From positions 51,331,655 through 51,395,654 of the forward strand of contig JAKGHH010000005.1 of assembly GCA_022828595.1 (NCBI GenBank): DNA of 64,000 nt, given 5' to 3'. The notes beneath the pieces were generated by a model. The model saw nothing but the letters and a program-made list of their open reading frames with translations. It was not told the origin of the DNA and ran no database searches. Position 1 is the stretch's first letter. Each line of letters opens with the position of its first letter. Positions 1 through 12,267 of this stretch are shown here, in pieces. Position numbers and translations under genes: made by a program. This DNA is from Nelumbo lutea (Eukaryota; Streptophyta; Magnoliopsida; Proteales; Nelumbonaceae).

Positions 1-1820
1 CCACATCTGCCTTCGCACATTCAGGTACTCGAGCTTCAGCCTATCATGCCTCCAGGTCCAGGTACTACAGTCCCAGGGCCCACAGACTTCCTCTATTGTT
101 GCCATTTCACCTCCTACAGATGATCTTGACCTTCCGATTGCAGTCCGTAAAGGGAAACGACATTGTACCACATCTACAACCCACTGTATTTCCCATTTTT
201 TATCCTATGATCGCCTATCTCCTACCTACAAGTCCTACCTTAGTTCAATTTCCAATGTCCCTATTCCAAAACAGTGCAAGAAGCCCTATCTGCCCCGGAA
301 TGGAAAGATGCAATGCAAGTTGAGATGGATACCCTATTGAAAAACAACACCTGGGAGGTAGTTGATCTGCCCAAAGGAAAGAAACCAGTTGGATGCAGAT
401 GGGTATTTACGGTGAAGCATAATGCAGATGGATCTATTGAGAGTTATAAAGCTCGGTTAGTTGCAAGAGGGTTTACACAGACTTATGGCATAGATTACTT
501 GGAGACCTTTGCTCCAGTAGCCAAGATGACCACTATTTGGGTCCTATTATCCCTTGCAGCAAATCACACTTGGCCTTTATACCAAATGGACGTGAAAAAT
601 GCTTTTCTAAATGGAGATCTGCAGGAAGAAGTTTACATGCGTTTGCCTCCTGGATTTTATGATGCAGAAACAGGTAAGAAGGTCTACTGGCTCAACAAGG
701 CTTTGTATGGTTTGAAACAGTTACCTAGGGTTTGGTTCGATAGATTCAGACTAGCCCTTGTAAGTTTGGTTATGTCCAGGCCTAGTCAGATCATACTCTA
801 TTCATCAAGAGGGTGGAGTCCTCCTTGACACTATTGGCAGTATATGTTGATGATGTTGTGGTCACAGGGAATGATAGCCATGAGATTGAGTCCCTTAAAC
901 AGCTCCTTCATCAAGAATTTGAGGTGAAAGACCTTGGTGTACTTCAATATTTTTTGGGTATTGAGGTTGCTAGATCCAAACAGGAGATTTTTATCTCTCA
1001 GAGGAAATATGTCCTAGACCTGTTGGCAGAAATTGGAAAGTAAGGTGTCAAGCTTGCAGATACACCAATTGAACAGAACCACAGGATTAGTGCAGAGAGT
1101 GGGGAGTTTCTTGAAGACAAAGTTATGTTCCAGCAATTGGTAGGAAGGCTCCTATATCTCTGCCTCACTCGGCCAGATATTACTTATGCTGTTAGTGTTG
1201 TCAGCCAGTACATGCATGCTCCTAGAACCACACATCTTCTTGCGGCAGAAAGAATCTTAGCCTACTTGAAGAGATGCCCGGGTAGGGGTATACTGTTCAA
1301 GAACAACAACCACTTGAAGGTGGAGGTCTATACGGGTGCTGATTGGGCTGGGAGTGTTGATGACAGAAGGTCTGCCTCAGGATATTGTGCTCTTGCGGGA
1401 GGAAACCTTTTCTCCTAGAGAAGTAAGAAACAAAGCGTTGTCTCCCGGTCAAGTGTTGAAGTAGAATACAGTTCCATGGCCAACGGAGTGGCTGAAATCC
1501 TATGGCTAAGATCTCTACTTGAGGAGTTGGGTATTGAGTATGAGAAGCCCCTGATGCTGTATTGTGATAATCAAGTAGCCATTAATATAGCACATAATCC
1601 AGTGCAGCATGACAGAACCAAACACATTGAAGTTGACCGCCATTTTGTACGAGAGAGGGTCTCATCTCAAGAAGTATGCCTCCTTTTCATCACATCCAGT
1701 ATGCAACTAGTAGACATCCTCACTAAAGCCGTATCAATAAAGAAGCTAGAAGCGGATCTATCCAAGTTGGGAATGATGAACATTTACTCCCAACTTGAGG
1801 GGGAGTGTAGAGAACATTGA
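1..1820 (+). pseudogene. Copia retrotransposon A: pol remnant (linker, RT, RNase H)
   Basis: This is the 3' half of a Ty1/copia polyprotein, which would copy element RNA into DNA. The integrase-RT linker is readable from about position 109. RT follows, with the motif YKARLVARGFTQTYGIDY, the block DVKNAFLNGDLQEEVYM and an intact YVDD active site near 843-854. RNase H covers about 1125-1800 (DWAGSVDDRRSASGYC, then YCDNQVAINIAHNPVQHDRTKHIE). It is dead: a frameshift near 758-762 moves RT from frame 1 to frame 3, and in-frame stops interrupt it near 793, at 1041 and near 1417. The last stop replaces the tryptophan usual at that position. The reading frame runs into the 3' LTR after a purine tract at 1797-1805. 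Gag, protease and integrase lie left of the window. The Copia assignment is secure; the lineage within Copia was not determined. Confidence 0.93.
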
Positions 1821-2180
1821 TGTGGGCCCCACCCCACAGCTGTGGTCCCACTTTGTCCGTAGGGTAGGATGTATCTAGTCATAGCTGATGGTCAATTTAT
1901 TATTTTGTTATTCTAGTTGTCATTTACTTTTCAGTTTTATATTGTTATGTGTTATGATGTAAACACTAAGGGCAGATGTGTCCTTTCATGTAACTAGCAT
2001 AACATATAAATATTAAATTGAAGTGGCGGAGGCAAAATATTGAGATTTTGTTCCTCTACTCAAAACCTGTGTTCTACTGCTCTCTCACCACTCTTTCTCC
2101 TCTTTCTTCTTCACTTTCTCTTCTCTTCGAACCTGAGTTTTCTTAGTGATCAAGACTGATAGCAGTCTTGAACACCTACA
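1806..2180 (+). repeat. 3' LTR of Copia element A
   Basis: The LTR begins TGTAGAGAAC directly after the polypurine tract TTGAGGGGGAG and ends ACACCTACA, so it has TG...CA ends and is about 375 bp. It carries a TATA-like CATATAAATATT near 2004 and a CT-rich R/U5 part. An inverted, clearly homologous LTR lies at 2345-2716. The next bases (2181 on) are not a duplicated target that can be checked, because the left end of element A is outside the window. Confidence 0.85.
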
Positions 2181-2344
2181 CTCTGCAACCGTGACAAGTC
2201 TTTAACAACTGCTAAACCCTCTGGCGATCTCCAAGAATCAGTCCACGAACTCCACTTTCTCAGCTTCCAGCCCTGGGGGATTCTCATGTGGTCGACTGGG
2301 CTAGACTCACATGAGAAACCCTAACCTTGCTCTGATACCACCAA
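2181..2344 (-). mobile_element. Leader of Copia element B (reverse strand) with primer-binding site
   Basis: Read on the minus strand, this stretch follows the end of LTR B. It starts with the primer-binding site at 2340-2329 and continues as untranslated leader up to the right end of LTR A. No gag of element B is seen here. The leader stops exactly at the LTR A boundary, which suggests that A inserted into B or that recombination joined them. Confidence 0.6.
2329..2340 (-). other. Primer-binding site of Copia element B
   Basis: The minus strand reads TGGTATCAGAGC, complementary to the 3' end of plant initiator tRNA-Met, the usual primer of Copia and many Gypsy elements. It lies four bases inside the LTR B end, as expected. 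Confidence 0.85.
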
Positions 2345-2716
2345 GTAGATGTTCAAGACTGCTATCAGCCTTGAACCCTAATAGATTTCAGGTTTGAAAA
2401 AGGAGAAAAAGGTATAGAGGAGAGAGGAGAAAGAGTAGAGAGAGAGCAGTAGAACACAAGAATTGAAAGGAAGGACAGAATCTGAATGTTCTGCCGCCGC
2501 CACCTCTATTTAGTATTTATAGGTTATGCTAGTTACATGAAAGGACAAATCTGCCCTTGGTATTTACATAACACATAAAACAATATAAAACTGAAATATA
2601 AATAACAACTGGAATAACAGATTGACCATCAGCTAACTCTAGGATGACTAGGGCACATTCTACCCTACGGACAGAGTGGGACCACAGCTGTGGGGCCCAC
2701 ATCAGTGTTCTCTACA
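2345..2716 (-). repeat. 5' LTR of Copia element B, inverted relative to LTR A
   Basis: On the minus strand this LTR starts TGTAGAGAACACTGATGTGG at 2716 and ends GAACATCTAC at 2345, about 372 bp. It matches LTR A along its whole length with scattered substitutions, including the TATA-like CTATAAATACT and the GCAGTCTTGAACA terminus. The two LTRs therefore form a large imperfect inverted repeat around 2181-2344. Confidence 0.85.
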
Positions 2717-3115
2717 ATTATTAAAATATAATAAGTATTAAAATATTACTTTATTTGACCGAAAAGTCATCATAGCATCTCTTTCTTCATTCAGTTCTTT
2801 ATTATTAAAATAATATTATAAAAGAAATTTTCAAAAGTCATCATTCATTGTACATTTGTACTCTAACAAAATAATATATAAATATATTTATTTAATATGA
2901 ATATAATTGCATCACTAATATCGATGTGTACGTATGGTATTAATATATATTATCGAATTGAATCGACTCCTATTCGAATTCAATTCGATTAATTAATTGA
3001 TAAAAATACTTCATTCGAATTCGGCCGTTAATGACATTCGAATAATCCAAATTCGATTTGATTATGTCGAATCTTGAATTCGAACTTGAATTTTCGAATA
3101 TCGTTTACACACCTA
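2717..3115. mobile_element. AT-rich DNA ending in a probable hAT-type MITE terminus
   Basis: This AT-rich stretch contains many TTCGAAT-like words. It ends GTTTACACACCTA, whose reverse complement TAGGTGTGTAAAC resembles the TAGGG(G/C)TG termini of the hAT-like MITEs elsewhere in the window. Copia C coding sequence resumes at the very next base, in mid-integrase, which is what a MITE inserted in C would give. The left terminus is missing, probably lost or displaced by element B. Confidence 0.45.
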
Positions 3116-5430
3116 GCCAAAAGCATCATGCTCAACTCTAATGTTCCCATACGCTTCTGGGGGGATGCAATTCGTACAGCTGTGTACCTTATTAACAGGG
3201 TTCCTTCATGGGTTCTAAACATGCAAACCCCGTTCAGTCTTCTATATCCAGATAAGGACCTATTCACTATTCCCCTCAAAACTTTTGGGTGTAATTGTTT
3301 TGTTCAAATCCTTGGACCTCATCGCTCCAAGTTTGATCCCAAAGCTACTAAATGTATTTTCCTTGGGTATGCACAAAATCAAAAGGGATATTGCTGTTAT
3401 GAGGCTGCTTCAGGGAAGCGTTTTGTGTCCATGGGTGCCACCTTTTTTGAGGATATGCCCTACTATTATAGGGCCTCTCCTCAAGGGGAGAGTAGTGAGG
3501 AAGGGATTTCAGTTTCAACCCGAAAAGTTCCTTTACCTATCCTAGTTACTGAAGGGGAGAGATGTGAAGAGGGTGAGGGTTGTCAAACATGTAGAGAGTT
3601 GAGAGTGTATCACAGGAAGTGGTGGAGGTAGGTTGATTCTCATGCTCAACAGCAATCTAGGTCAATTCCAACATCTTCTACAGCCCCAAATCTAGACACT
3701 ACTACTGCTTCCATAGTTGATCCCACTATTACAGATGCTCAGCCCTCACCATCAGATGACCTTGATCTTTCAATTGCAATTCGTAAAGGAAAGCGTTGTT
3801 ACACTTTATCCACTGCCCATTACATCTCCAAGCTCCTTTCCTATGACTGTCTCTCAAAATTCTATAGATCTTACTCGGCATCTATTGCTACTATTCCTAT
3901 ACCTAGAAAAGTGCAAGAAGCCCTTTTGATACCTGAATGGAAGGAAGCAATACAAGTAGAGATGGATGCTCTTGTTAAGAACAACACATGGGAACTAGTT
4001 AACCAGCCTGAAGGGAAGAAACCTATTGGATGTAGATGGGTGTTTATTGTGAAATATAATGCTGATGGTACTGTAGAGAGGTATAAGGCCAGATTGATTG
4101 CAAAGGGATTCATACAAACTTATGGCATAGACTATACAGAAACCTTTGCACATGTTGCAAAAATGAACACTATTAGAGTTTTATTATCCATTGCTGTGAG
4201 CTTCTCAGGGCTACTATTTCAGTTGGATGTTAAGAATGCCTTCCTCAACAGAGACTTGCAAGAGGAAGTATACATGGAGTTACCCCTTGGTTTTTATAGT
4301 GCAAAAGTAGGAAAGAAAGTTTGCCTTTTGAAGATGGCCTTGTATGGGCTGAAACAATCTTTGGGAGCTTCGTTTGATAGGTTTAGATTGGCTTTGGACA
4401 AATTCAGATACATATAGGCTCAGTCAGATCGCCCTCTCTTCTTTAAGAAGACAGGTCATTTCCTGACTCTACTTGCAGTCTATGTAGATGACATTGTGAT
4501 AACAGGGAGTGATATTAGTGAAATTGAAACTCTTAAACAACATCTTCACAAGGAATTTGAAGTGAAAGACCTAGGGGAATTGCACTATTTCCTAGGAATT
4601 GAGGTGGCTCGATCTAAGCATGGGATTTTTTTCTCTCAAAGGAAGTATGTTCTGGACTTATTGGAAGAAACTGGAAAGTTAGGAGTGAAACCTGCTGACA
4701 CACCTATTGAGCTTAACCATAAAATAAGTGCAGAAAATGGAGAACTTCTTGAGGACAAGGCTGGTTGGGAAACTTCTTTATCTCTATCTAACTCGGCCAA
4801 ATATTTCTTATGCTGTCAGTGTTGTTAGTTAATACATGCATTCCCCTAAGACCACCCACCTCCTTGCAATAGAAAGGATATTTTCCTATTGAAAGAGATG
4901 TCCAGGGAGAGGTATGCTCTTCAAGAATAATGGTCACATGAAAATAGAAGTGTATATAGATGCGGATTGGGCTGGATGTGTTGATGACAGGAGGTCCACC
5001 TCTAAATATTGTGCATTTGTGGGGGGAAATCTTGTTTCCTGGAGAAGTGAGAAGCAGAATGTTGTAGCTCGATCCAGTGCAGATACATAATATAGATCAA
5101 TGGCTGATGGTGTTGCAGAAGTGTTATGGATGAGATCCTTGCTTAATGAATTGGAAATTGATTATGAGAAGCCTCTGATGCTGTATTGCGATAATCAAGC
5201 TGCAATTAATATTGCCCACAACCCAATACAGCATGATAGGACTAAGCATATTGAGAGTTGACATACATTTTATCTGAGAGCGAGTCACATTTCAAGAAGT
5301 ATGCCTTCCTTACATTGCCTCGGACATGCAATTAGCTGATCTCTTCACCAAAGCAGTCATGGAAATCAAATTGGAGACAGATTTACGCAAGTTGGGCATG
5401 ACAAATATCTACTCCCAACTTGAGGGGGTG
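3116..5430 (+). pseudogene. Copia retrotransposon C: integrase C-terminus, RT, RNase H remnant
   Basis: A second Ty1/copia pol remnant, related to element A but with a different LTR. It begins abruptly inside integrase (NVPIRFWGDAIRTAVYLINR, then the block TFGCNCFVQI...KCIFLGYAQNQKGY). RT follows at about 3911-4700, with DVKNAFLNRDLQEEVYM and an intact YVDD near 4481-4492, then RNase H to about 5420 (DADWAGCVDDRRSTSKYC, YCDNQAAINIAHNPIQHDRT). Damage includes an in-frame stop at about 4415, a disrupted segment near 4760-4900 and a one-base insertion near 5250. Everything upstream of the integrase break is absent here. The purine tract at 5421-5429 precedes the LTR. Confidence 0.9.
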
Positions 5431-5755
5431 TGTAGAAATAGTTAGTAAGCCATGAGTGTGGGGTTGCATACCCACACTTAGGCTCTAGTGTGTGTGGTTC
5501 CATACCCACACCTAGTTATTTTAATTCTTTTTAAGTTGGGCCGGTTGGTATTATCCATGTTATGTTTTATTTTATTAGGACTAGAGTCTTATCTTTTATC
5601 TCCTATTCTTGTAAGGAACCAAAACTATATATAATGAAGTGTATGGGGCAGCAGAATTAATCAACCGAACCCCTTTCTTCTCCTCTCTTCTCCTCTCTCT
5701 CTCTTCCCTTCTTCTCTTCAAATCTAGTTCTTTTCTTCCTTTTCTTTTTAAGACA
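5431..5755 (+). repeat. 3' LTR of Copia element C
   Basis: It begins TGTAGAAATAG directly after TTGAGGGGGTG. It contains a TATA-like ACTATATATAATG near 5625 and a CT-rich stretch at 5676-5720, typical of R/U5. The right end is uncertain: AAGACA at 5755 is the best TG...CA partner, but an end near 5787 is possible. No target-site duplication can be tested because the left end of C is missing. Confidence 0.65.
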
Positions 5756-7507
5756 GAAATCCACTAGCTCTCTTCAAAGCAGTTGACATTTTTATTCTTT
5801 TATTGAACAAAATTGATTTTCCCTTCTGTTTAAGGCTTCTTTTTATTATGAGAGCTGCAAATGATCACAGATTTTGATTTCCATTGGCATTATTTTTTGT
5901 CCTTAACAGTCTGGGTTGGCTTCTAACTTTTAACCCGTCTTAAACATGTTTGACTGTCAATAAAATTCAACTTTTTTGTAAGTAGTATTTGGCTCTCTTT
6001 GTGAATGAATATTATGCCATTAGAGAATTAAGGGGGAGTTGGTAAAAAACGGAAGTTCCCAACTAAACTTCCAGCCAAACCACCCAGGCACTTAACTTTT
6101 CAATAGATCCCATGGCGGAACATAGGAAGGCACTTTTTAAAATCTCTTTTGTGCTACTACAAATCTAACCCGTTTCAATGTATGGTATACAACCCTAGGG
6201 ATTGACCTGGTCATATTCCAGATCAACTTGTCAGCCATTTTGTCATTGATCATAGTGAAGGCTTTGACAAAGGTCCTGAATTAAAGACTTTTTTTTTCAA
6301 ATAGCTTCTTACCTATTCTGTGCATTTTATCCAATTTGGATAATTAAAGTTCCAAGATAGTCTGATAGGCGGTTCATTTGCATCAAGCTCTATCAAGAGT
6401 GCCTGAGCAGATTAGAGGAAGGGACTAGAAAAAAGTGCATTAGAATGAAATGTGAGAATGAGTGCAACACCCTATTTTTATGAGTGTTTCATGGATTCAT
6501 AAATGGACGTCTTGTTTGTGTCAGGCATGCATCAGAATTCAATAGTCCACAGGTTCCTGGGAACACTTCTATTAGCATTTCCTTTTTCTTTTTTTTTTCT
6601 TTTTTTCTTTTTATCTCCTAGCTTATTTGACATAAATGATCAGCGAATGTACAAGATGAATGCCACTTTCCATATCAAATGTTACTTGAACCAAGGCAAC
6701 AGATTATATAATGTTAGAATTTAAAAAAAAACCTATATTAATAGTATATACTTTTCCATAGATGTCTACGAGTCCATGTTTTCTTATCTTGCAGTCAGAC
6801 TCTTGGGCACACATTGGATTCTGACTACTGTGCCTGTCCATTCAACCCTGTTTTGTAATAAGATAGCAACAGAGAATTTACAACTACAACCCTTGTCTGT
6901 TGATAGTTGCTCATTTTACTTGTTATTTATTTATTTATTTATTACATTTACTCGATGTTTTGAAACTGTTATCTGCCAGTTTATCTGGAGTCAGACCCCT
7001 ATTTGTTTGAATGAAAACCAGCTGGTTTTGGTGGTTTTAAGGTGCAACCATCTGGTTAAGCCAAGAAATCGAATCAGTTTCTTTCTGATTCATGGTCTGG
7101 TTGACACCATGGTGTATGTGTCAAAGTCATTTACAACACGTCTCTGTTCCACCTCTGGTGTTCGTAAGAGGTCACAGCCTTGAAAACACCACATGCAGCT
7201 GAGGTGCATGTCCTTAGACATATGTTATAATGACCTGTCAGCCAATGGCATTTACTCTTTATGATGAATGTGTGTTTAGCAACTTAGCATAGAGTATCAA
7301 AGATTTTGTTAGCAAAGTACTATGATGGCTATCAAAGCAGTATATTCATTTTAAAACCATGCTAATATGTTTTCTTTTGCAACCATATGTGTGGTTGTGC
7401 ACACCTGACATTTAGCAATACTTGGTAGTTTAGGTCTATGGGATCTATACACAATCAAATTTTTTGTTCATTATCCATACTAATGGAAGGTATCTTTAAT
7501 GGTGCAG
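5756..7507 (+). other. Probable intron or 5' sequence of the HDA14-like gene; no exon seen
   Basis: This AT-rich stretch has T-runs and only short open frames without family resemblance. I looked for the exons that should precede the first visible HDA14 exon, encoding the segment before [10 protein letters not shown], and did not find them. It ends in the acceptor GGTGCAG at 7501-7507. The simplest reading is intron DNA between an upstream exon, left of the Copia stack, and the exon at 7508. Confidence 0.5.
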
Positions 7508-10186
7508 ACATTTCAAGAGTCACTAATTGCAGCAGGTGCAGGGATTTCTTTAATCAATTCAGTGGTGATGTCCCAATGTTAATTATTTTATTCCTGTTCC
7601 GTGCAAACCTATTTTTTGTGTAATACTTTTAGTTTTTTGGGGTAATCATAAAATCTTGGGCTGAATGTAGCCAACTCCATATAATTGGGACACAGCTTAG
7701 ATGATGATGGTGGTAAAATACCGGGCTGACAAGTGTGAGAACATGGGTGTGTGTCTGAGAGTGGCCACTTCATGCGAGAAAGTAAAAATTTCAATGTTTA
7801 GGTCTGTACCCAGTCCACCCCTCCCAACACCCAGATAAATGGGACTGATCTTGGGTAATGGCCTTTTTTAGTGTTTTTTCACTGTAGTTTCTTTCTGTAA
7901 TTTTCTTAAATACGTTTCAAGGATTGATGTTTGCATTATTATTTTGCAGATAACTATGAATATGTTCTATATTAGTTTGGAATACCTATCTACCAGAAGC
8001 TTTTGTATTGTTTTTCAGGTAGCAGCATCAAGGATTGGCAATAATCCACCTGTCGGTTTTGCTTTGATAAGGCCTCCAGGTCATCATGCTATTCCAAAAG
8101 GTCCTATGGGATTCTGTGTCTTTGGAAATATTGCTATTGCTGCTCGTCATGCTCAACGTGCACATGGTTTAAAGCGGGTTTTTATCATTGATTTTGATGT
8201 CCACCATGGGAACGGAACAAATGATACATTCTATGATGACCCAGATATATTCTTCCTTTCTACTCATCAGGTAAGGTATTGCTTGGTTAAATTATTTAGT
8301 GTATATTATTTCCATGTTATGCTGAATTATTGGGTAAAGCATGCATTTCATCTTATTGTTAATTCGATAGTCCATACCTGTCTAAACATTCTAGATGATA
8401 ATTTTCATTTTGAATTGTGGAATCTTCAGCTCGGTTTCAGAGAGTCCCAACTTAGGGTAGCAAGCCAACTTATGTTAAACTCAACATATACACAAGTTCA
8501 AAAACTTCAGGCTTGAGATTAGTAGAGAACAATTGATAGATCCATTAATTATTGGTCACCCATAATCTACAAATCACACCTATTAATTATGATTTCCATT
8601 TGTTGGATCTATTTCTTAGTAGTGTTTATTCTGCCTATATCTTAATTCATACACCATGGAATAATTTATCTATCTTTTTATTTCTCTTTTGTTATAGCCA
8701 GAGTGTAGGCAACTGGTCGTGCTTCTTGTAGTCCAAGAAGTGCAATATTGCAAATTGATGTCCTATAGCATAGATATTTGTTGTCAATATAACAGAAACT
8801 ATAGAACACTGCTACAGCAATACTTTGTTAAAAGATTTTGAGGTGTTATCATCAATATTTGGTTTTCTCTTGATCCGCTGGACAAGAAGTTGACTTAATT
8901 ACAAATTCAGTTGGTCTCAATCCAGTTGGTCTAGATGGCACCAATTCAGTTGGTCTCAAACCCAAATTCAGGTTAAGGCAGTTTGAAAGTCGCGGCTCCA
9001 GTACTTCCCTAAAATGGAAATTTCTTTACTGATTGTTGTATGACCAATATTTAAAAATGCAGAGGCACGAGGCAAGGTGCCAGAGCCTTTGGACGTGTGA
9101 GGTGTAAGCCTCAAGATGTGAGGCCTAAGCCTCATGAGCTACCACATTAATTAAACCAAAATGAAGTACAAATATAAGAGTATATCTTTATGTAGAAAAA
9201 GCATATAAATGAATAGATGATTACATAATTGTAATTTATGAATACCAGGAGCTTTAGAGGTAGCCATCACATCCTTGAAAACCATTTAATACTTATTAAG
9301 AAGCCATAAATGCTAAATAATACCTTAAATGGCTTCAAATATGTCTAAAGCATAAGTATAAAGATAAATATCAATGTTTTAAAACAGAGTATGCAACTTA
9401 TTTGTTGATGTAGGATGGAAGTTACCCTGGTACCGGTAAGATTGATGAGGTGGGTCTTGGGCGTGGTGAAGGAACAACATTGAATCTACCTTTACCAGGA
9501 GGCTCTGGTGATGCTACAATGAGATCTGTTTTTGAAGAAGTCATAGTGCCATGTGCCCAAAGGTTCAAACCAGATATCATTCTTGTCTCAGCAGGGTGAG
9601 TTACTTCTTCCCTAATATATTTGTATGCTTAAAAAATTAATTGAAATTCTTGTATCCTTGCTTTTCTATAACTACATGATGAAATGAACAGTATTCTGAT
9701 TATAGTGACTCGATATCTAAGACTAACCCATCTGGTCAGGCAAAATAATTTGCAAAAGGAAAAAAAAATTCCAAATTACTATAATTGTTCTGCATATGCA
9801 ATTATAAGTAGTTGAATCAGCCTTATAGTTCCTGATCCTCTTTTCACCCACTTAAGTTGGTTTTGGTATTTTTTTTTCTTCTCAGTTATGATGCCCATGT
9901 GTTGGATCCGCTTGCCAACCTGCAATTTACAACCGGTACATACTACATGCTTGCATCAAACATCAAGCAACTAGCTAAAGAGTTGTGTGGGGGCCGCTGC
10001 ATATTCTTTCTTGAAGGAGGATACAACCTCCAGTCTCTCTCATATTCTGTGGCAGACTCTTTCCGGGCATTTCTCGGTGAACCAAGCTCAGCTTCCCAGT
10101 TTGATGACCCAGCCATATTATATGAGGAACCGTTGGCTAAAGTGAAACAAGCAATACAGAGGGTGAAGTCCATTCATTCCATTTAA
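7508..10186 (+). CDS. HDA14: HDA14-like histone deacetylase, C-terminal four exons (5' part missing)
   Basis: A class II (RPD3/HDA1 superfamily) zinc-dependent lysine deacetylase, closest in my reading to Arabidopsis HDA14, an organellar and cytosolic deacetylase. Exons by GT-AG borders and protein continuity: 7508-7564, 8019-8270, 9414-9595, 9886-10186. They total 792 nt, or 263 residues plus TAA. Visible motifs are [19 protein letters not shown], the catalytic PPGHHA, the zinc ligands in [10 protein letters not shown] and [11 protein letters not shown], and the substrate-pocket EGGY. No stop or frameshift occurs in these exons. HDA14 is normally over 400 residues, so roughly 160 N-terminal residues, including any transit peptide, are not in the window. 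The Copia stack at 1-5755 is in the path. Either a very long TE-filled first intron or a 5'-truncated gene would fit. The family call is secure; expression cannot be judged. Confidence 0.92.
8271..9413 (+). other. Intron of the HDA14-like gene
   Basis: It has a canonical donor (CAG|GTAAGG) and acceptor (GTAG|GATGG). The 1.1 kb of AT-rich sequence includes a short GC-richer repeat around 9060-9145 with AGGCACGAGGCAAGG-like words, which resembles dispersed plant repeats but was not classified. Confidence 0.8.
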
Positions 10187-12267
10187 GAACCGTCTATATA
10201 TAGATCAAATTACATTGACTGCTTATGGTCTCAGGCTCTCAGCCTACTGCTATGATGTATTTTTGTGTGATATGGTTGTATAGATCAAGTTTCCTTTTTT
10301 GTTTTTTTCCCTGTTTCAATTAAACACCACTAGTTCATGAAGGTGATGGAATATTTTTATGTATTTTCTGTATTGCTTTTTTAAATACGTATATACAAAA
10401 CCCATGTTGGGAGGCAGAGTAGGGTGTTAACCATTAAGTAAAGGTTACATGAAATGAGCTTAATCTTCTCAGTTGCAGCTTTCATGTAGAAGAGTTCAGT
10501 AACTTGAACCAGCTAGAAAATCAGACTTGATTTCCATATTCAGTTTTCAGGAGTTTAACCTTTGCTTTCGAATGCTCAGAAGCATGGCATACATATCCCG
10601 GCCCCGGGCAGTCTGAAATTCACTGTATCAACTATCAAGCACACAAGGAATCCCATATCATGATCATCACTTCTAATAATAAAAACCACTTTGTTATTCT
10701 CTCATAAACATATTCAATCAATGGGAAATATCTGATAAATTAGATGATAACCCGTTTACTGTATTCATATCCAAACTTTTTTTGTAATGGCTTGAACAAA
10801 TTGTCTGTTTTATTAGGATTATTGTTTGTCCAGCTATATTATTTAAATGCATGGGAATGGAAAAATACAAATTTTGCATCCGATTCGGATTTCCACTACA
10901 AACAATGGAGCCTTGAGGACACAAAGGTGATCAATCTGTCATTCACAGATTCCTTCTCTTTGGCAAGGTGGAGAAGTAGCTTTGTAGCAGACATTATGTG
11001 TTGGGTCTTATGAACTGTTCTGAACTGAGCACATCACATGTTCCAGCTTCCATGAAACTTTTGGCTGGGAAGGTTTATTTAACAATAACAATTAATACTT
11101 TGTTCTGGGCTAAAACGTGAACAGTTTTAAAAAGCAACGACATGTGGATAACTGACAGTAACCTGCCAAAGCTCAGTGTCAAATAAAAAATATGCTCATG
11201 GAGTGAGGCTTTTCGTGAGCGGTTTGGCCATCTTGCCCGTTGAATATCCTCTCGGTGAATGTCCAGAGTTCAGAGGTTTATTACTTTGCTCAATGATGGG
11301 TGGTGTCGTGGCGAAATTCCCTGGGTGGGAGCTGGGCTGACAAAAGGGAGAGATGGTTGACCTTAAATGCTTTTAATTTTATGTTGGGAGAGGGAGATAA
11401 TGGAAGTGCAGGAGCAAATTGGGTGTTCAGACTTCAGAGATATTGATAGCAACCCAAGTGGTCTCCTACTGTCTAGCTAACCTGGGACTGGATCTTTTCT
11501 TCAGCTCCATGGATCTACCACAAACTGAAGTAAACAACTCACAGGCTTCAGACCCATTGGTCTCCCCCCTCTCCAACTCTAAGTGCAACTGTGACTAGGT
11601 TTTGAACCATCCATCTATGGAGGCGTGCAATCTGAGCACCCTCTGTTGGAGATAGGAGAGTAGAATTTGGTTTAAATAATAAACTATTACTATAAATCAA
11701 ATCTGAAATAACCAAGAAATTACAATAGTAAATGGACCAAATAGAGATATGGTCGAACAGTGTCGGATCTCCTATCCCCACATCACTACAGTCATCTTGT
11801 GGGTAGGATTCTTGTAAGTAGGAGATCCGGATTGGATCGAACAAGGCGAAAGAAAATTTAATTAAAACACTTGAATTTATTAACACCTGTGGGTGCCCTT
11901 GTCAAAGCAGAAAGGAAGAATCTCTGTACTCAATTCTTACTAAAATGCAGTTGTTTATATCAGATTCCTCACATTGCTTCTCAATCCTTTTAGAATTTTG
12001 TGGGTTTTTTTTTTTGAATTTTAAAAAATAAGAATTTAAATATAAGGCTATTTAATCTCACCCGCAAGGCCACAAGTTAAGAAATTCAATGTAACATGGG
12101 TATCTTTTTAATACCAGTCTGTGCAGCGCACGAGTCTCTTCTAGTATTTTCTGTAATTCAGTTTAGGAGGCTGAATGCCAAGTGGTCCATCTCGGTGTCA
12201 TGGAACTCTCAATCTTGCTAGTAATTGATATCCAAGTAGAATTGGATGCACTTGAGTTGATAAAATG
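10187..12267. other. 3' flank and intergenic DNA, no gene recognised
   Basis: The first roughly 250 bases are the likely 3' UTR of the HDA14-like gene, T-rich with no perfect AATAAA near the stop. The remainder has only short open frames on both strands, none resembling a known family. No terminal repeats were noticed. Confidence 0.5.

Noticed and set aside
6776..7183. 135-residue open frame left of the first HDA14 exon
   Set aside because: It has no resemblance to HDA14 or any family I know, low-complexity YLFI segments and no splice support. It is likely intronic.
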